DNA of 64,000 nt from Kingdonia uniflora (GCA_014058105.1 JACGCM010001497.1:2728001-2792000); one strand, 5' to 3'. Shown: positions 30,600-42,167, counted from the first letter of the stretch. Numbers and translations: made by a program. Notes: generated from the letters alone by a model not told the origin.

Positions 30600-33500
30600 T
30601 GCACATCGTAAAAGACGGTGCCATTGTCAGACGTGTATTGTCGTCGGATGGAATTGGCAGAAGCTTACAAGAATAACAATTGTGTCCATTTTATCGACAT
30701 CTACTACAAAATTTTAGTTTGGTGATAAGACTGGGCATTTTTTTCCCCTCTCTACCTTTGCGTGCGAGGACGACCGGCTTAAACTGTTATAATGGGAGCA
30801 TGAACACGTGGATCAGTTTTTAAAATTTTCCACAGCTCAATTCCTCTTATAGGAATCCATATAGGTTCATAAACAGCCTTGTATGTATTATTTGTGAAGT
30901 ACTCAGAGGCACGCATAGTTGGATCAATATTAACAAGACCGAGAGCGCGTACTCCGTGTTCACAAGGTAATCCCATCGTTTGCCACCAACGACAAGAACA
31001 AGTACCATCTTCAATATTTACAGAATTGGTTTTTCCATAACTAGCCATCTAAAAATGGTGATGTGATGTACAAACCCTGCAGGTTAGTGAATCCGCCACA
31101 AACTTTCTGCTCTCACAGTGATCCGTAGCCCACAGCGTTAAGTGAGCTTGACTCTTCTCGGCTTTCTCCCTATACGTGTAGGACATTTCCGAATAGATTT
31201 TATGCAATTCCTCAATAAACACATGGATAGGGAGATCTCTCACTATCAAAATAACATTATTCCAACTCTCAACATGATTAGTATAAACCATTTCGTATCT
31301 GAAAAAATGATAAATAATAGAAAGAAAAAGCTAAATCTGTAAAACCTGATGACAAATGGGATCATACAATTGTAAAAGGAATAATAAAGAACTGATGACA
31401 AATAATTGAAAAAAAATGACAAATAAGTATGAAAATAGAGTATAATGACTATTCCAAAAATAACAAATGCGAAGTTGATCAATAGTGAGTGACAATATAC
31501 CTACTCATTAGAATGTATAGATTATACCATGTTTACTTGAGAATACCTAGCATGTATTGGAGACCCACTGGATCTGTATTCCGGATAGCATTCGTGTGTT
31601 TATCGAAATCAATGCTGGTTAGGGCCTCTGCTGCCATCCTAAATGCGATCAACGTGCTTTCGAGGGTAGTTTTAATGTTGTTTGATATGTGGAAGGCACA
31701 AAACGTATGGATTGCAAATAGAAACACCTTAAGTACAACATTAATAATTCTGGCATTTCTGTCAGAGATGACGATGAATCCAGTGTCATAACCGTGGAAA
31801 TTAGACCCAAACATCTCCAGGAAGTATGTCCAAATTTTGGTGGTCCCCGAGTCTGTTATCGAAAATGCAAGTGGAAAAATACGATTGTTTGGGTCAATAA
31901 CGATGGCTGTTAGTAGAGTCCCACGATATCTCTCTTTTGAAAAAGTTTCATCAATCACAACAACTGGTCCCAATAGTTTATAAGTATTTTTAGGAGGACC
32001 AAAATACTAAAAATACCTTGTGAATCTCTAATCCTTACAACTCGTAGTTTGTATGTCAAATACAAAATCTGGGTCAACCAACCTCACTTCCGCAAAGTAG
32101 CTCATAAGTAGTTGATATGCATGCTCAAAGCTGCCTCGCATCTGAAATAATTACGTATATCAAATAACATTGTGTAGCAGATAAATGATAAATATCACAG
32201 TACAAATGACACAGTGATTCAAAAAAATGACATGCGATAAAATGATAAAAATTATTATACAAATGACTTGTATGGGTGAACAAATGACATATAAAGTGAT
32301 GATATCTTTGTGTGGGCTTTTTCTTTCGCACGCCAGGCAAGATTGTATGTTACATCAATATTGTGATTAATTTGCATATCATCAATAATTCTAGAAGGTT
32401 TGTAGTTTGGGTCTTTTCGTAGTTTTTGCTTGATTATAGAAGCAACCCATCTACTAGATACTGCCTTATACGCGTTCCCACCATCAGTTTTAACTCAGAT
32501 GCATGTATGCTTGGAGCAATAAGTACTAACTTTAAATTGGGCAGAACCGATCAACCTTATCGTGTAAATCCACCAAAAACATTTATGACCTTTGCAACAT
32601 ACCACAATTTTATATTCGTTGCTCGGAACGTGTTCGAGATTGAACTTGTTTACAACTGCATAAGCTCTTATGTGATTCTTGAGTTCATCCTATCTTGATA
32701 TAGATCACCAATGTTAAACTCTTTACTGAAGTCATAAGGATCATCTATGTACACAGCAGATTTGAACCAAAAATCCTTGAGATCTTTCACCTGTTCGGGT
32801 TGTGGCTCAAACCGTGATTCAGCTAAACAAATGAGAAATATGTTTCTTAAGATGATACTAATTTGATAAGAAATGTTAAAAAATACCTCATAAATAAAAA
32901 AAATTGCGAGCTTACCTGAAGGTTCAGTTTGTCCAATGATAGGTTCGGGTTCAATTGAAAGAGGAACGTTAGTTAACTTAGGTTCATTTGAATGAGGAAC
33001 ATTAGTTAATACATGTTCATTTGAGAGATGAATATTTGATTGAGAAGTACAAGGTTCATTTGAGAGAGGAACATCAGTAGGGATAGTTTGAAAAAGTTCA
33101 TTTGATTAAGAAATATTAGTTAATACAAGTTCATTTGAGAGATGAACATTTGATTGAGGAATACTAGGTTCATTTGAGGGAGGAATATCATCATCATCCA
33201 CTAAAGGTACAAACCTACGTAGATCAAGCCCTCTGCCGTTTGTTTTAAGGTAACCCCTGTATTCAGGGTCAGGATCAGGAAATAAGTTATGACATAAAGA
33301 TCCCCATGTTTTGGTGATGGACAACCCTTTACCTGAACCAGTATCTTTGGTGGTGGACAACCTTTTACCCGAAGAACAGAAATTAGAAATAAACTTCTGG
33401 GAGTTCTGGGAAGGTACCTTAAGCACATTAACAATCCATATGTGAAAGGGTGTGGTGGGATTGCTTTTATGCATATTGATCATTATGGTAAAGTCATGGA

Positions 33501-33735
33501 CAGATAAAATTACGCATGCACAACCATGGACGAAGTTGTACAGCTTACAACCCTCACGACGGATTTTACTTGTTTCTTCAAGGAGTATAACAAAATCTTC
33601 GTATGACGAGTGCGCTCTTAGTGAGGTAAGTTTTATACTTCCTCCAACATAACTAACAATTGATCCAATCTTTGGGCGTACGATATCCCCACCAAAATGA
33701 GTAATAGTATAAAGCTAAACTTCATTCATCCCTGA
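30600..33735 (-). pseudogene. MuDR-type MULE transposase, multi-exon, broken
   Basis: On the minus strand: an N-terminal PB1-like exon (33735-33490; GGDIVRPKIGSIVSYVGG, SYEDFVILLEETSKI), an acidic linker (33483-33106; DPDPEYRGYLKTNGRG), the MuDR domain (32820-32330; FNIGDLYQDRM, KFNLEHVPSNEYKIVV in a shifted frame, DGGNAYKAVSSRWV), and the MULE DDE core (32150-31500; GPVVVIDETFSKERYRGTLL with the first Asp, TGFIVISDRNA with the second). Then come the region before the zinc finger (31291-31049), a SWIM zinc finger (GTCSCRWWQTMGLPCEHG near 30990) and a CCHC-like knuckle with a stop (about 30690). Introns carry ACAAATGATA motifs. Several stops break it. It would cut the element's ends. Confidence 0.88.
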
Positions 33736-34600
33736 AACAAATGATATAAATAAATAATTTTGGTGATAAAGTAGCAAAAAACAAATGAGAAAAATGATAT
33801 AAAACTCAACTCCAGTAATCCCTCAAACAAATGATAGTAATCTCGAAATAAATGATATCAATGAACAATTCCTCTGATATAACAACAGAAAATAAATACT
33901 TATAACAATGACACAAGAAAAATAACAAATGATAAAGTAGAAGAAGACAAATGCTAAAGTAGGAAAAAAAAAATAATTATGTACAAAGTGTATCGTCTTG
34001 CATAATATTTTTCTTAAGAAAAAAGTCGTCAAATCATGATGCGGATACACAGTGAAAGATGATGGATACAGAGTTAGAGATAATATTTACTACAACGGTT
34101 ACTTCAACGGTCAAAGAGAATGATAACAGCGATATTTGGCAACGAGAATAACCTATGATAACAGCGATCTTTTCCTCCCCAATGATCTCTGTGTGAGGAC
34201 TTTAGCGAATGCAGAACGATAGTTGAAAGACTTGGCACATGAAGGAGACAAACAATATATCAAGGAGAATCTACTTTGATTTTTGTAAGAGTTTTGTTGT
34301 AGTCTTGTAGAAGAAGAATAATAATAAGAAGAAACTTTGATTTTTAAGGTTGGTAGTGTATTTAGGGGGGAATCTTTCCTCTTATTAATGTTCTTATAAC
34401 TATAGCAGATTAGACTACTGAACAACTCCAGTGGGATAGTTTCTCATTTTTTTTCTACATTATTTATCATTTGTTATGCGAGAACTTTGTCATTTGATAT
34501 GTATATCTTTGTAATTGTTTTGGTATAGCTTTGTCATTTGTTGAGTAATCTTTGTGAGTTGGTAGTTTTATTACTGTAGCAGATTAGACTACCATCAATA
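33736..34600 (-). other. 5' region and right edge of the MULE
   Basis: Upstream of the transposase start at about 33733 on the minus strand. ACAAATGAT motifs continue to 33960, and after 34440 the motif appears in the opposite sense (TTATCATTTGTTATG). The short open frame at 34425-34153 is Ser-rich and probably untranslated leader. A repeated GTAGCAGATTAGACTAC marks 34400-34595. Confidence 0.45.
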
Positions 34601-35118
34601 TTTAATGTTAGAGAATAGGGTGACAGCTAGGGTGTAGTAGGTTGGGACCATGATCGATTTGTTAATTTTAGTATCGATTTTGAAAGAGGTTTGCCAAAGT
34701 ACCGATTTTGTAAAGATGAAAAAAATAGTATTTATTCTCATAATTTCCGTTCACCCAATTGTTATGTCCCTTTTTAATTAAAAAGAAAACGCCATTTCTA
34801 TTCCACTGTTTCTTTCCCCATTAAAAAACAGAGCATCAAATGTGCAAGTTGAGTTAATTTCCTCATTCCTTCCTTCCTTGATGTTTACAATGACCAGGTT
34901 CCTTCCAATAAAAAAAACACCACTTGTTAATTTGTTATTATATGTTAATCTTACAATAACTTGTTATTGTTGTTTAAAGAGAGTTCCATTGGGACCCTCA
35001 CATGGTCTAATGGTCTTCTCCTCCTCCCCTGTTTCCTCAGATCTGGAACTTTGGGTCTGGGGTCCTCTTAAACTGCTCTGAAATCCAATATTTTGGTCTG
35101 GATTTTGATTTTGGAGAG
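34601..35118 (+). promoter_or_regulatory. Upstream region of the polyol transporter gene
   Basis: Between the MULE and the start codon. It has pyrimidine-rich stretches (TCCTTCCTTCC near 34868; CTCCTCCTCCCC near 35018) typical of plant leaders. No convincing TATA box was placed. The MULE edge is only about 500 bp from the ATG, so the promoter could be affected by it. Confidence 0.4.
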
Positions 35119-38100
35119 ATGGGAATGATGGGTCTCCAGGAAAATGGGAATGGGGATGTTCCTTTGGGTGCTAAAAGTAAGTACCAGAGAATGGATATGG
35201 ACGTTAGAGAAGAAGCTGAAGATGGCTTGGAACATCATCATAATAAGGAGAAGAGGCAGCAGGAGAGGAGCAGTAGTACTAAGAAATATGTGTATGCTTG
35301 TGCTGTTTTCGCATCTCTCAACTCTGTTCTTTTGGGATATGGTAAGTACTTACTATTTTCATTTGGTGTCTTTTTGATTGATTTGGTTGTTGTTTTTATT
35401 AAGCTCATATTGGTATATATTAGTTTCAAGTTTGGAGGATACCTATGTTGTGATTTCTAGTTTATGGTGTTTTCTAGCTTAGAAAGGTTTCATTTTTATT
35501 AGCCTCGATCATCACATGCTCAAAATAAGAGAAGGGACATTTTGTGTGTGTAAGTTTGGTGTTTGGGGTACATGGAGTGAAGGGTTTCAAGAAGAAGTTA
35601 TCTTAGTTTTGTATCACTGCTATTTGATAACTCAATTTGGAGTTAAGACCAGTCAATATTAACTTGATGTTTGATGAAAGTTATCATTATCAGAACATGC
35701 ACTAAGCTCACGAAAGTTGACTTTATCTCCCAAAACATCGTTTTTCTGATTAGTCCATATGTTATCATCTAACCTTGAATGTATATAAAGATCCTGAATT
35801 TTGACGAGTTTGTATTAACTCGGAGTACCCGTGTTTGGGCTGTAAGGTTATAAAGCTAAGGTGGTAAAAACATTCTTCACTTTTCGGGGACACTTTGTAT
35901 TTATAGTGCAATTATCCATTAGGAGGAAGTGGAAGGTGACCAAGTTTGTTTTGTATTTTTATCCAAAGTAGATTAGTTTTTACAGTTTCGGATGTCAATT
36001 TGAAATAAGTTTAAACAGATGAAACTTATGACAGTTAATAATAGGTGAAAACATATTTGGACTGGTGACAAGTGTTTTTCTCTCTCATTAGGTTGCAAAG
36101 AAGTATGTAAGGAAATCTAGATGATCATAGCTTTTATTATACATACCTTATAGGGTTCTATAACTTGATGTAATTTTGTGAAACCATTTGGCGATTTTTG
36201 ATTTCATGTAAGCCTCAATCCTTGGTGAACGCTAGCACTTATCCACTCTTGAGCGTAAAACATTCAGTAAAGTTAATTGATCCCAATATGCACACCAAAC
36301 CTAAACTACCCTTATTCTTCTAGACTGGTAGACGGCAAGTTTGGGTTCATGTGATAAGTGCCTAGCTTATACGACCCGTATGCATTTTCTGTTCAGGTTG
36401 CATTCTCTTTTTCACCTAAGTTCTTAGTTTCAAAATCTCCCTCGCAAATATCAATAGTCGAGACCCGTCCAATATTTTGGTAATATTAGATCTTGTTTGC
36501 GACCTTCAATCATTGTGGAATCTGCGTGCCTTCAAGAAATCAAGCGCCCAGCAAGAAACCCACCGCTCTGGGTGGATTGATGGATTTGGTTTCTTTGACG
36601 CACATGCCACTTCACATCAGCTTCATGTCTGACTGTACTAGGCTTGCCTAGCTTGATAGCGAAGGGAAGGGACCCCCACCCAACAGCATAGAGACAAGAT
36701 GACCTGCTAGGCTCGGGATAGGGGGAAAGGCACCGCCTAGGTTCGGTTAGGCTAAAATGCGTTGGCGGGCTAAAGGTAGTACCGCGTGAAAAAGTCGCTA
36801 TTTTTAAATCCACTCCCAAAACAATTGCAGATGCTCTGGCAATGGATTTTTGAGACTTAAAACAAGAGAAAGATAAGATAAAAGAAAGATTTACTGGGTA
36901 ATATGTGATTCTTTGTGAGATTGAAATAGATATTTAGTGCCTTTTGTCAGTGGATGAAGCTATTGGGGTCATGGGGTGATCCAAGTTTTCATGCGCTGTG
37001 TGATGTTGTTTCTTTTCCGTGTTCTTTATTGCTTATGAGCAATCCGATTTTCGACATATATTACCAACTTGCAGAGCTAGTTACTTTACTGTTTGATTTC
37101 TTGAATAGTAGATTTGATGCGACTTTGAATTTACAGTTATAAAGTTTGAGTATTCTCATTTGCAGATGTAGGTGTCATGAGCGGAGCTATCATATTTATT
37201 CAGGAAGATCTGAATATAACTGAGGTGCAGCAAGAAGTTCTTGTTGGGATCTTGAGCATTGTTTCTCTTCTAGGAAGTTTAGCTGGCGGACGAACCTCAG
37301 ACGCTATTGGTAGAAAATGGACAATGGGTTTTGCAGCAGTTATATTTCAAATAGGTGCCGCTATAATGACTCTCGCGCCTTCTTTCCGTGTATTGATGAT
37401 AGGGAGACTCTTGGCTGGGGTGGGGATAGGTTTTGGAGTCATGATTGCCCCTGTCTACATTGTCGAAATATCACCTACTGTTGCCAGAGGATCTCTCACC
37501 TCGTTCCCTGAGATCTTCATAAATCTTGGAATCCTTCTTGGTTATGTATCGAACTATGCATTTTCGGGTCTTTCAGTACATATAAATTGGAGAGTAATGC
37601 TTGCTGTGGGGATTCTCCCCTCAGTGTTTATTGGTTTTGCCCTATTTATCATCCCCGAGTCTCCAAGGTGGTTGGTGATGCAAAATCGGATTGATGAAGC
37701 AAGAGATGTTTTAATGAAAACAAATGAGAGTGAGGAAGAGGTAGAAGAGAGACTTGCTGAGATACAAGCGGCAGCTGGAAATGTTAATGCAGATAAGTAC
37801 GAAGTGAAAGCTGTGTGGCGTGAACTAATGAGCCCTTCTCCTTCACTTCGTCGAATGTTGATTACTGGTCTTGGAATACAGTGTTTCCAGCAGATTACTG
37901 GTATTGATGCAACTGTATATTATAGCCCCACAATCTTTAGAGATGCTGGGATCAAAGATAAGACCAAGCTTCTTGCTGCCACTGTTTCAGTAGGATTTAC
38001 CAAGACAATTTTCATCCTAGTGGCTATATTCCTCATTGATAGAGTGGGGAGAAAGCCGTTGTTGTATGTTAGTACTATCGGGATGACAGCGTGTTTGTTT

Positions 38101-38529
38101 GGATTAGCCCTCAGTCTTTCCGTAATGGGTGATGGAAAAGCTGGGATTAGGCTTGCTATATTAACGGTTTGCGGAAATGTTGCCTTTTTCTCTGTGGGAA
38201 TTGGTCCAGTTTGTTGGGTTATAACATCTGAAATCTTCCCTCTTAAGTTGCGTGCTCAAGCAGCGGCACTTGGTGCAGTGGGCAATCGACTGTGCAGCGG
38301 ATTAGTTGCTATGTCTTTTCTTTCGGTGTCTCGTGCCATCACAGTTGCGGGAACATTCTTCATTTTTTCTGTTGTTTCGGCTCTTTCAGTTGTATTTGTT
38401 CATCTATGTGTTCCGGAAACAAAGGGGAAGTCTCTGGAACAGATTGAGTTGCTATTTCAGACGGGAGGAGAATGGCCTAGAAATGAAGTGGAGCTTGGGG
38501 ATGTAGAACATCTAGTGCAAAAGGAATGA
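35119..38529 (+). CDS. PLT4: Probable polyol transporter 4 (sugar/H+ symporter, MFS), two exons
   Basis: Exons 35119-35341 and 37166-38529, joined at GGATATG|GTAAGT and TTTGCAG|AT to give GYDVGVMSGA; 528 residues, normal for the family. The 70-residue hydrophilic N-terminus (KSKYQRMDMDV; KRQQERSSSTKK) precedes 12 membrane spans. Family marks: GGRTSDAIGRKW, the GIGIGFGVMIAPVYIVEISP block, PESPRWLV, GIQCFQQITGIDATVYYS, IDRVGRKPLL, ITSEIFPLKLRAQ and PETKGKSLEQIELLF. These and the C-terminal EVELGDVEHLV match Arabidopsis polyol transporter 4 best, from memory. It should be a proton-coupled carrier of linear polyols or sugars in the plasma membrane; the substrate is inferred. ATGs at codons 1, 3 and 4 are alternatives. 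No stop or frameshift was seen; it is the only intact host gene in the window. Confidence 0.93.
36490..36815. other. GC-rich patch in the polyol transporter intron, possible organelle DNA insert
   Basis: About 325 bp clearly richer in GC than the AT-rich intron around it, with runs such as AGGGAAGGGACCCCCACC and CGCCTAGGTTCGGTTAGGC. The minus strand is open for 95 codons. The style resembles plant mitochondrial DNA, but no known organelle gene was recognised, so this is only a suggestion. Confidence 0.35.
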
Positions 38530-39660
38530 TTTGCTGTTAATCACCTTAGAATGATTTGTTTCAAGCTCTTAGAAAAATACATCAATCTTTCGCAGAACAA
38601 GATCCTTGTCTCAACGTTTAAGTCGTAAGTTATCAAACATAGAGGGAAAGAATCTTATTGTTATATACATCTCTCCCTGTAGGGTTGATATACATTGTAA
38701 ACTGTAACATTTTTGCCTTTCATTTTAATTTGCTTTATAAAGATTGAAAAGTTACAGTTCTTGTTTTGTCCCATGTAGTAGATATTTAACTTGAGCTTCT
38801 GTATGTTGTTACTTCAGGAAAATAGATCTCAATACCAAAGAATAAATCCATTTGTTCACGACATATTTACTATGTCCTTGTAATTTATAGCTAGACGGCT
38901 AAACTGCCAGAAACCTTGATTTTTAGATAGATAGCCTCAGAGAGCCTCTGCAAACATGACTAGGGCTAGAGCTATTTGAATTCTCCCATTCTAGTAGGAT
39001 TCAGGGTTTTAGTTGAAGGGTTCTGAAAAACATGCTCCTTACTAAAAGGGATTGAGCTGACAACCACATTATACATGATTGCCGCGCTATTTGAAATTAT
39101 GTTGCATATTCTTCCATAAACATGTATTATTTCGTTTCTCCTTCCCTTTTAAAATGTCTGTTTTTGTTATTAGACAGTTCAATTAGTGAATCCTTCTTAC
39201 AGATGCTTCATAGAATTCCCTATAGCAGGTCCCAACTCTGATACAGGTAATACAACCCTACAATTTCCAATCAAAGTCTCTTTTGATGGTGCTCTTATCT
39301 TTGAAAGTCATTTTTTCTTCTTCTCAATCTGATGCACAATTAATCTGTTTCCATGTAGGTCAATGCGCAAAAAGGCAGCCCTAAAATCCAAATGTGGAAG
39401 TCCCAACTCTGGTGATCATGTGTAAAAATGACTATTTGCTCAAATTTCAAGGGGTCTGAGGATTCGTAAAACCACATCGTTGCAGTTCAATTCTTCTCGG
39501 AATCATATTTGATCAAAGTTCATAAAGTAAATTAAATTACATTACCCTACTAATTTCCAGTTTTCGAAATTGGTGCAGTTATCCATTTAAATCTTAAAGT
39601 CTGTACTCTGTACTTATCTAGCTGCCCCATGTACTAATGATAGAAAGAAACTCAAAGACA
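38530..39660. other. 3' flank of the polyol transporter gene
   Basis: AATAAA-like AAGAATAAATCC lies near 38841. No gene was recognised further on. 39540-39640 is similar to 62925-63020 (TTATCCATTTA, AAAGTCT, TATCTA(G/A)CTGCCCC). Confidence 0.5.
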
Positions 39661-39715
39661 GTTTAACCAGGTTTCTACAAATGGGAATGCGCTGTATAGA
39701 AGAATTTATCTTGAG

Positions 39716-40625
39716 GTGGCTCACAAATGTAGTCAATCAAACTTTAAATTCTGGTATGGACCAATCTCTCATACATTTATTAGGAATTGGGGACTGAATC
39801 CGGTGATAAAGCAGCCCAGGCAGATAAAATGGAGGAAGAATTTTGAACATAATATCATTCTAAATGTTGATGAATGTGTTTATCTCTTGATAGAACTTCA
39901 TTTGGAGGTATTTTTAGATTGCCAAACAGCATTCCAGTTGCAGCTTTTAAACAGAATTGTTCATGTAAATCTGGGGATTGGAGAGTTTGAGATTAAAGCA
40001 GCTTGTGAAGGTCTTAGAATTGCAGAAAAATTCAAAAATATGTGCACTGTTACAGATTCTAAATATTATGTTAAAGTGCTAAAGGAAGAATGCAAACCTC
40101 CTTGGTCTTGCTTAACTGATGTGTGGTAACCTCTAGTCAGGGTTGACCTTGAGGTTTAGAGGGCCTAGGGGTAGTCCAAAAATAAGCACCTGTTGGGGAT
40201 TTTATTTTTTTTATAGTATATATTTTCTTGTAAAAAAATGATGAAATTTGTTAATATTGTGAGGATTTGAACATTTGACCTTGTGATGAGATCAATCGAG
40301 TTAAACCAGAAGACAACTTAATTTTAAAAAAAATTAGGCCCTTCTTTTTGTACTAAACCATTTTGAAGCCCCAAATTTACATAAATTACTAGGGCCCTAG
40401 GCGGCCACCTCTTGCACCTATAGCCAAGGCCGGCCTACATCTAGTATGGATAAATTTAGGCTTGACTTTGAATAATGAGAGGGGAATAAAGCTTTAGATT
40501 ACATAGCCTCTAAGATGGATATCATTGATTCTTATGTCTTATTTCCTTGTGATTTTCCAGTTGATCTTAGTAACATTTGTACAGTACAGCTGATTCTAAC
40601 AGCATTTGTTTTCCTAGATTGTAAT
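39716..40625 (+). pseudogene. LINE (non-LTR retrotransposon) RNase H remnant, interrupted by a MITE
   Basis: Plus strand: PRQIKWRKN, then GIGEFEIKAACEGLRIAEKF, CTVTDSKYYVKVLKEECKPPW and SCLTDVW match the RNase H domain at the end of plant L1-type ORF2 (AExxAxxEGLxLA ... VESDSKxVV ... PPW). After the 300-bp MITE the domain resumes with ERGNKALDYIASKMD-type sequence in a shifted frame (usual REGNKxADxLA) and CDFPVDLSNIC. The element is 5'-truncated and has stops. Confidence 0.75.
40138..40437 (+). mobile_element. hAT-like MITE, 300 bp
   Basis: Starts CAGGGTTGACCTTGAGG; the other end read inward is TAGGCCGGCCTTGGCTA. It is flanked by the 8-bp repeats CCTCTAGT (40130-40137) and CATCTAGT (40438-40445) with one mismatch, as expected for hAT. 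No coding capacity. It splits the LINE RNase H domain. Confidence 0.8.
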
Positions 40626-40663
40626 ATTGTTTATATATCAATAAAAATGGTGGGGTCTGCCTA

Positions 40664-40882
40664 TGATGTAAACTGATTACGTGGAAGCCAATAATCAAGA
40701 AAAAAAAACCCAGTTTTAACAAAATGAATTAGGATCGTGAGGAACCCTAAATTTATTAATTAGAACCTTGTTCTGAACAAGACTACTTTAACTGAATTAA
40801 CTGTATTAACTAACTAAGAAACAAATAACCTAGACCTCCCATTTTATATAACACAAGGGGGGGGGGGGGGGTAGAATTAGGA
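40664..40882 (-). repeat. 3' LTR of the short LTR element, truncated
   Basis: Matches 41689-41880 closely, then diverges after a run of about 14 Gs (40857-40870) and GTAGAATTAGGA. About 160 bp present at the far end of the other LTR is missing. Confidence 0.8.
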
Positions 40883-41673
40883 CTCGCTAACATTGTAGAC
40901 TGAACCGGATTAAACTGAACCAGGTCCGACACGTATATTGTGTTGGTTACCCGTGATGAAAGTAACAAGTCTCAGGTTTGAGGAAGGCAATCTTTTGTTG
41001 GTGGCGTTGCTTGTGAAATATAATGGTGCGTAATGGTCCAAATGTATTAGATAATGGTGGGCCTCCCCCAATCTCTCCACTTTGAGCTTCACAATTCGAA
41101 TTTGTTTCTTGGCGCTTGATCTGCATTTTGGTGCATGTGATCATGGGCTTCGTTGGGCACGTGGGGCTGGGTTCTCCACCAAGTGACTCGGGTTTTGTTT
41201 GTGAGCCTCGTTTTGCTTTCTTTTCAGCGGATCGAGTCTTGTTTGTGGATCGGGTTGTGCGGGTAGAAGGGACCCAAGTCCGGATCACCTCTCCCAACTC
41301 CTATTACTGTTCACGACCGAAACTTCGCCGTGTTCTTCGACGATAATCATTGGTTTTGCGGTATTTTCACCGGCGATTTGGGTATCGATTCTTTCACTAT
41401 CTTGAACACCGGTTTCGACGCTCAAGTTCGCAAAAGGGCTATTTAGGTCGTTTCTCCTCGCGGCGACGCTTCTCTATATAGAAAGATCATCGGTTACGCC
41501 CAACGGAGGGGAGGGGGGGGAGGCTCCTCTACCCAAAGCCTCGACAAGCCCTTCAAGCTTATCAAGATTATCCGATATCCTCGTTACATTGTCGGCGAGC
41601 GTAAGTTTCTTCGTCGCGAGTCACCCACGAGAGATCTTTGCTCTTGAAACTGACTACTCTTAAATCTAACGCA

Positions 41674-41685
41674 GCTCTGGTACCA
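41674..41685 (-). other. Primer-binding site of the short LTR element
   Basis: Minus strand TGGTACCAGAGC, one mismatch from the initiator-Met tRNA complement, three bases from the LTR edge. Confidence 0.85.
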
Positions 41686-41688
41686 CTT

Positions 41689-42041
41689 TGATGTAAACTG
41701 ATTACGCGGAAGCCAATAATCAAGAAAAACACTAGGTTTAGCCAAAGGAATTAGGTTCGTAAGGAACCCTAATTTATGAACAAGACTATTTCAACTTAAT
41801 TAACTGTATTAACTAACTAAGAAGCAAATAACCTAGACCTCCACTTTTATAGAATACAAGGGGGGTTAGAATTAGGAACCATAATTCTAATTGAAATAGA
41901 ATTTTACTTAAATTGGGAAACTGCTAATAACCTAGGCTGGACCTCTCCAACAAGGCTTAAGCTAAAGACTAAAATACAAAGCATTAAATAAACATAGATG
42001 GTACGGTGGGTAAATAATCCTATGAGGGATGCGCCACATCA
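41689..42041 (-). repeat. 5' LTR of the short LTR element
   Basis: 353 bp, TG...CA, bounded by the primer-binding site on one side and the GCCTA duplication on the other. Confidence 0.85.
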
Positions 42042-42167
42042 GCCTAACTTTTGCTTCCTCTTAGAAAAAACAACTATTGATAGAATAGGTTTGGTCGTTT
42101 GGAGTTATCTGGCGAGTTTTGTTTAGATGAATTGATTCAGATTTATCTGCCTTCTCTTAACAATATT

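Larger units (their letters stand above)
17946..34600. mobile_element. Mutator-like element of the Kaonashi type (Ulp1 protease + MuDR transposase)
   Basis: A block of about 16.6 kb in which a plus-strand DUF1985/Ulp1 gene (18062-22940) faces a minus-strand MuDR transposase (33735-30600). This pairing is the mark of Ulp1-carrying MULEs, known as Kaonashi or KI elements, which often lack clear terminal inverted repeats. I found no terminal inverted repeats or 9-bp duplications here either, so both borders are estimates: the left one is where Harbinger similarity stops, and the right one is where the TCATTTGT motif ends. A near-repeat GTAGCAGATTAGACTAC occurs near the right edge (34400 and 34575). 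Confidence 0.75.
40664..42041 (-). mobile_element. Short non-autonomous LTR retrotransposon (TRIM/LARD-like), TSD GCCTA
   Basis: The left LTR begins TGATGTAAACTGATTACG at 40664, and the same sequence begins the right LTR at 41689, which ends CCACATCA at 42041. The 5-bp duplication GCCTA lies at 40659-40663 and 42042-42046. The primer-binding site is on the minus strand next to the right LTR. The internal part is GC-rich and has only a gag-like scrap (minus-strand frame 41297-40947, basic, with KKAKRGSQTKPESLGGE). It carries no pol. The left LTR lacks its outer-most transcription-start half, which is replaced by internal sequence. Confidence 0.85.

Noticed and set aside
34842..35081. 79-codon ORF upstream of the polyol transporter start
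   Set aside because: No family match, and it lies in the leader or promoter; it could at most be an upstream ORF.
36954..37142. Short open frame just before exon 2 of the polyol transporter
   Set aside because: It lies in the intron; the splice sites at 35342 and 37165 join two family-matching exons and leave no place for it.
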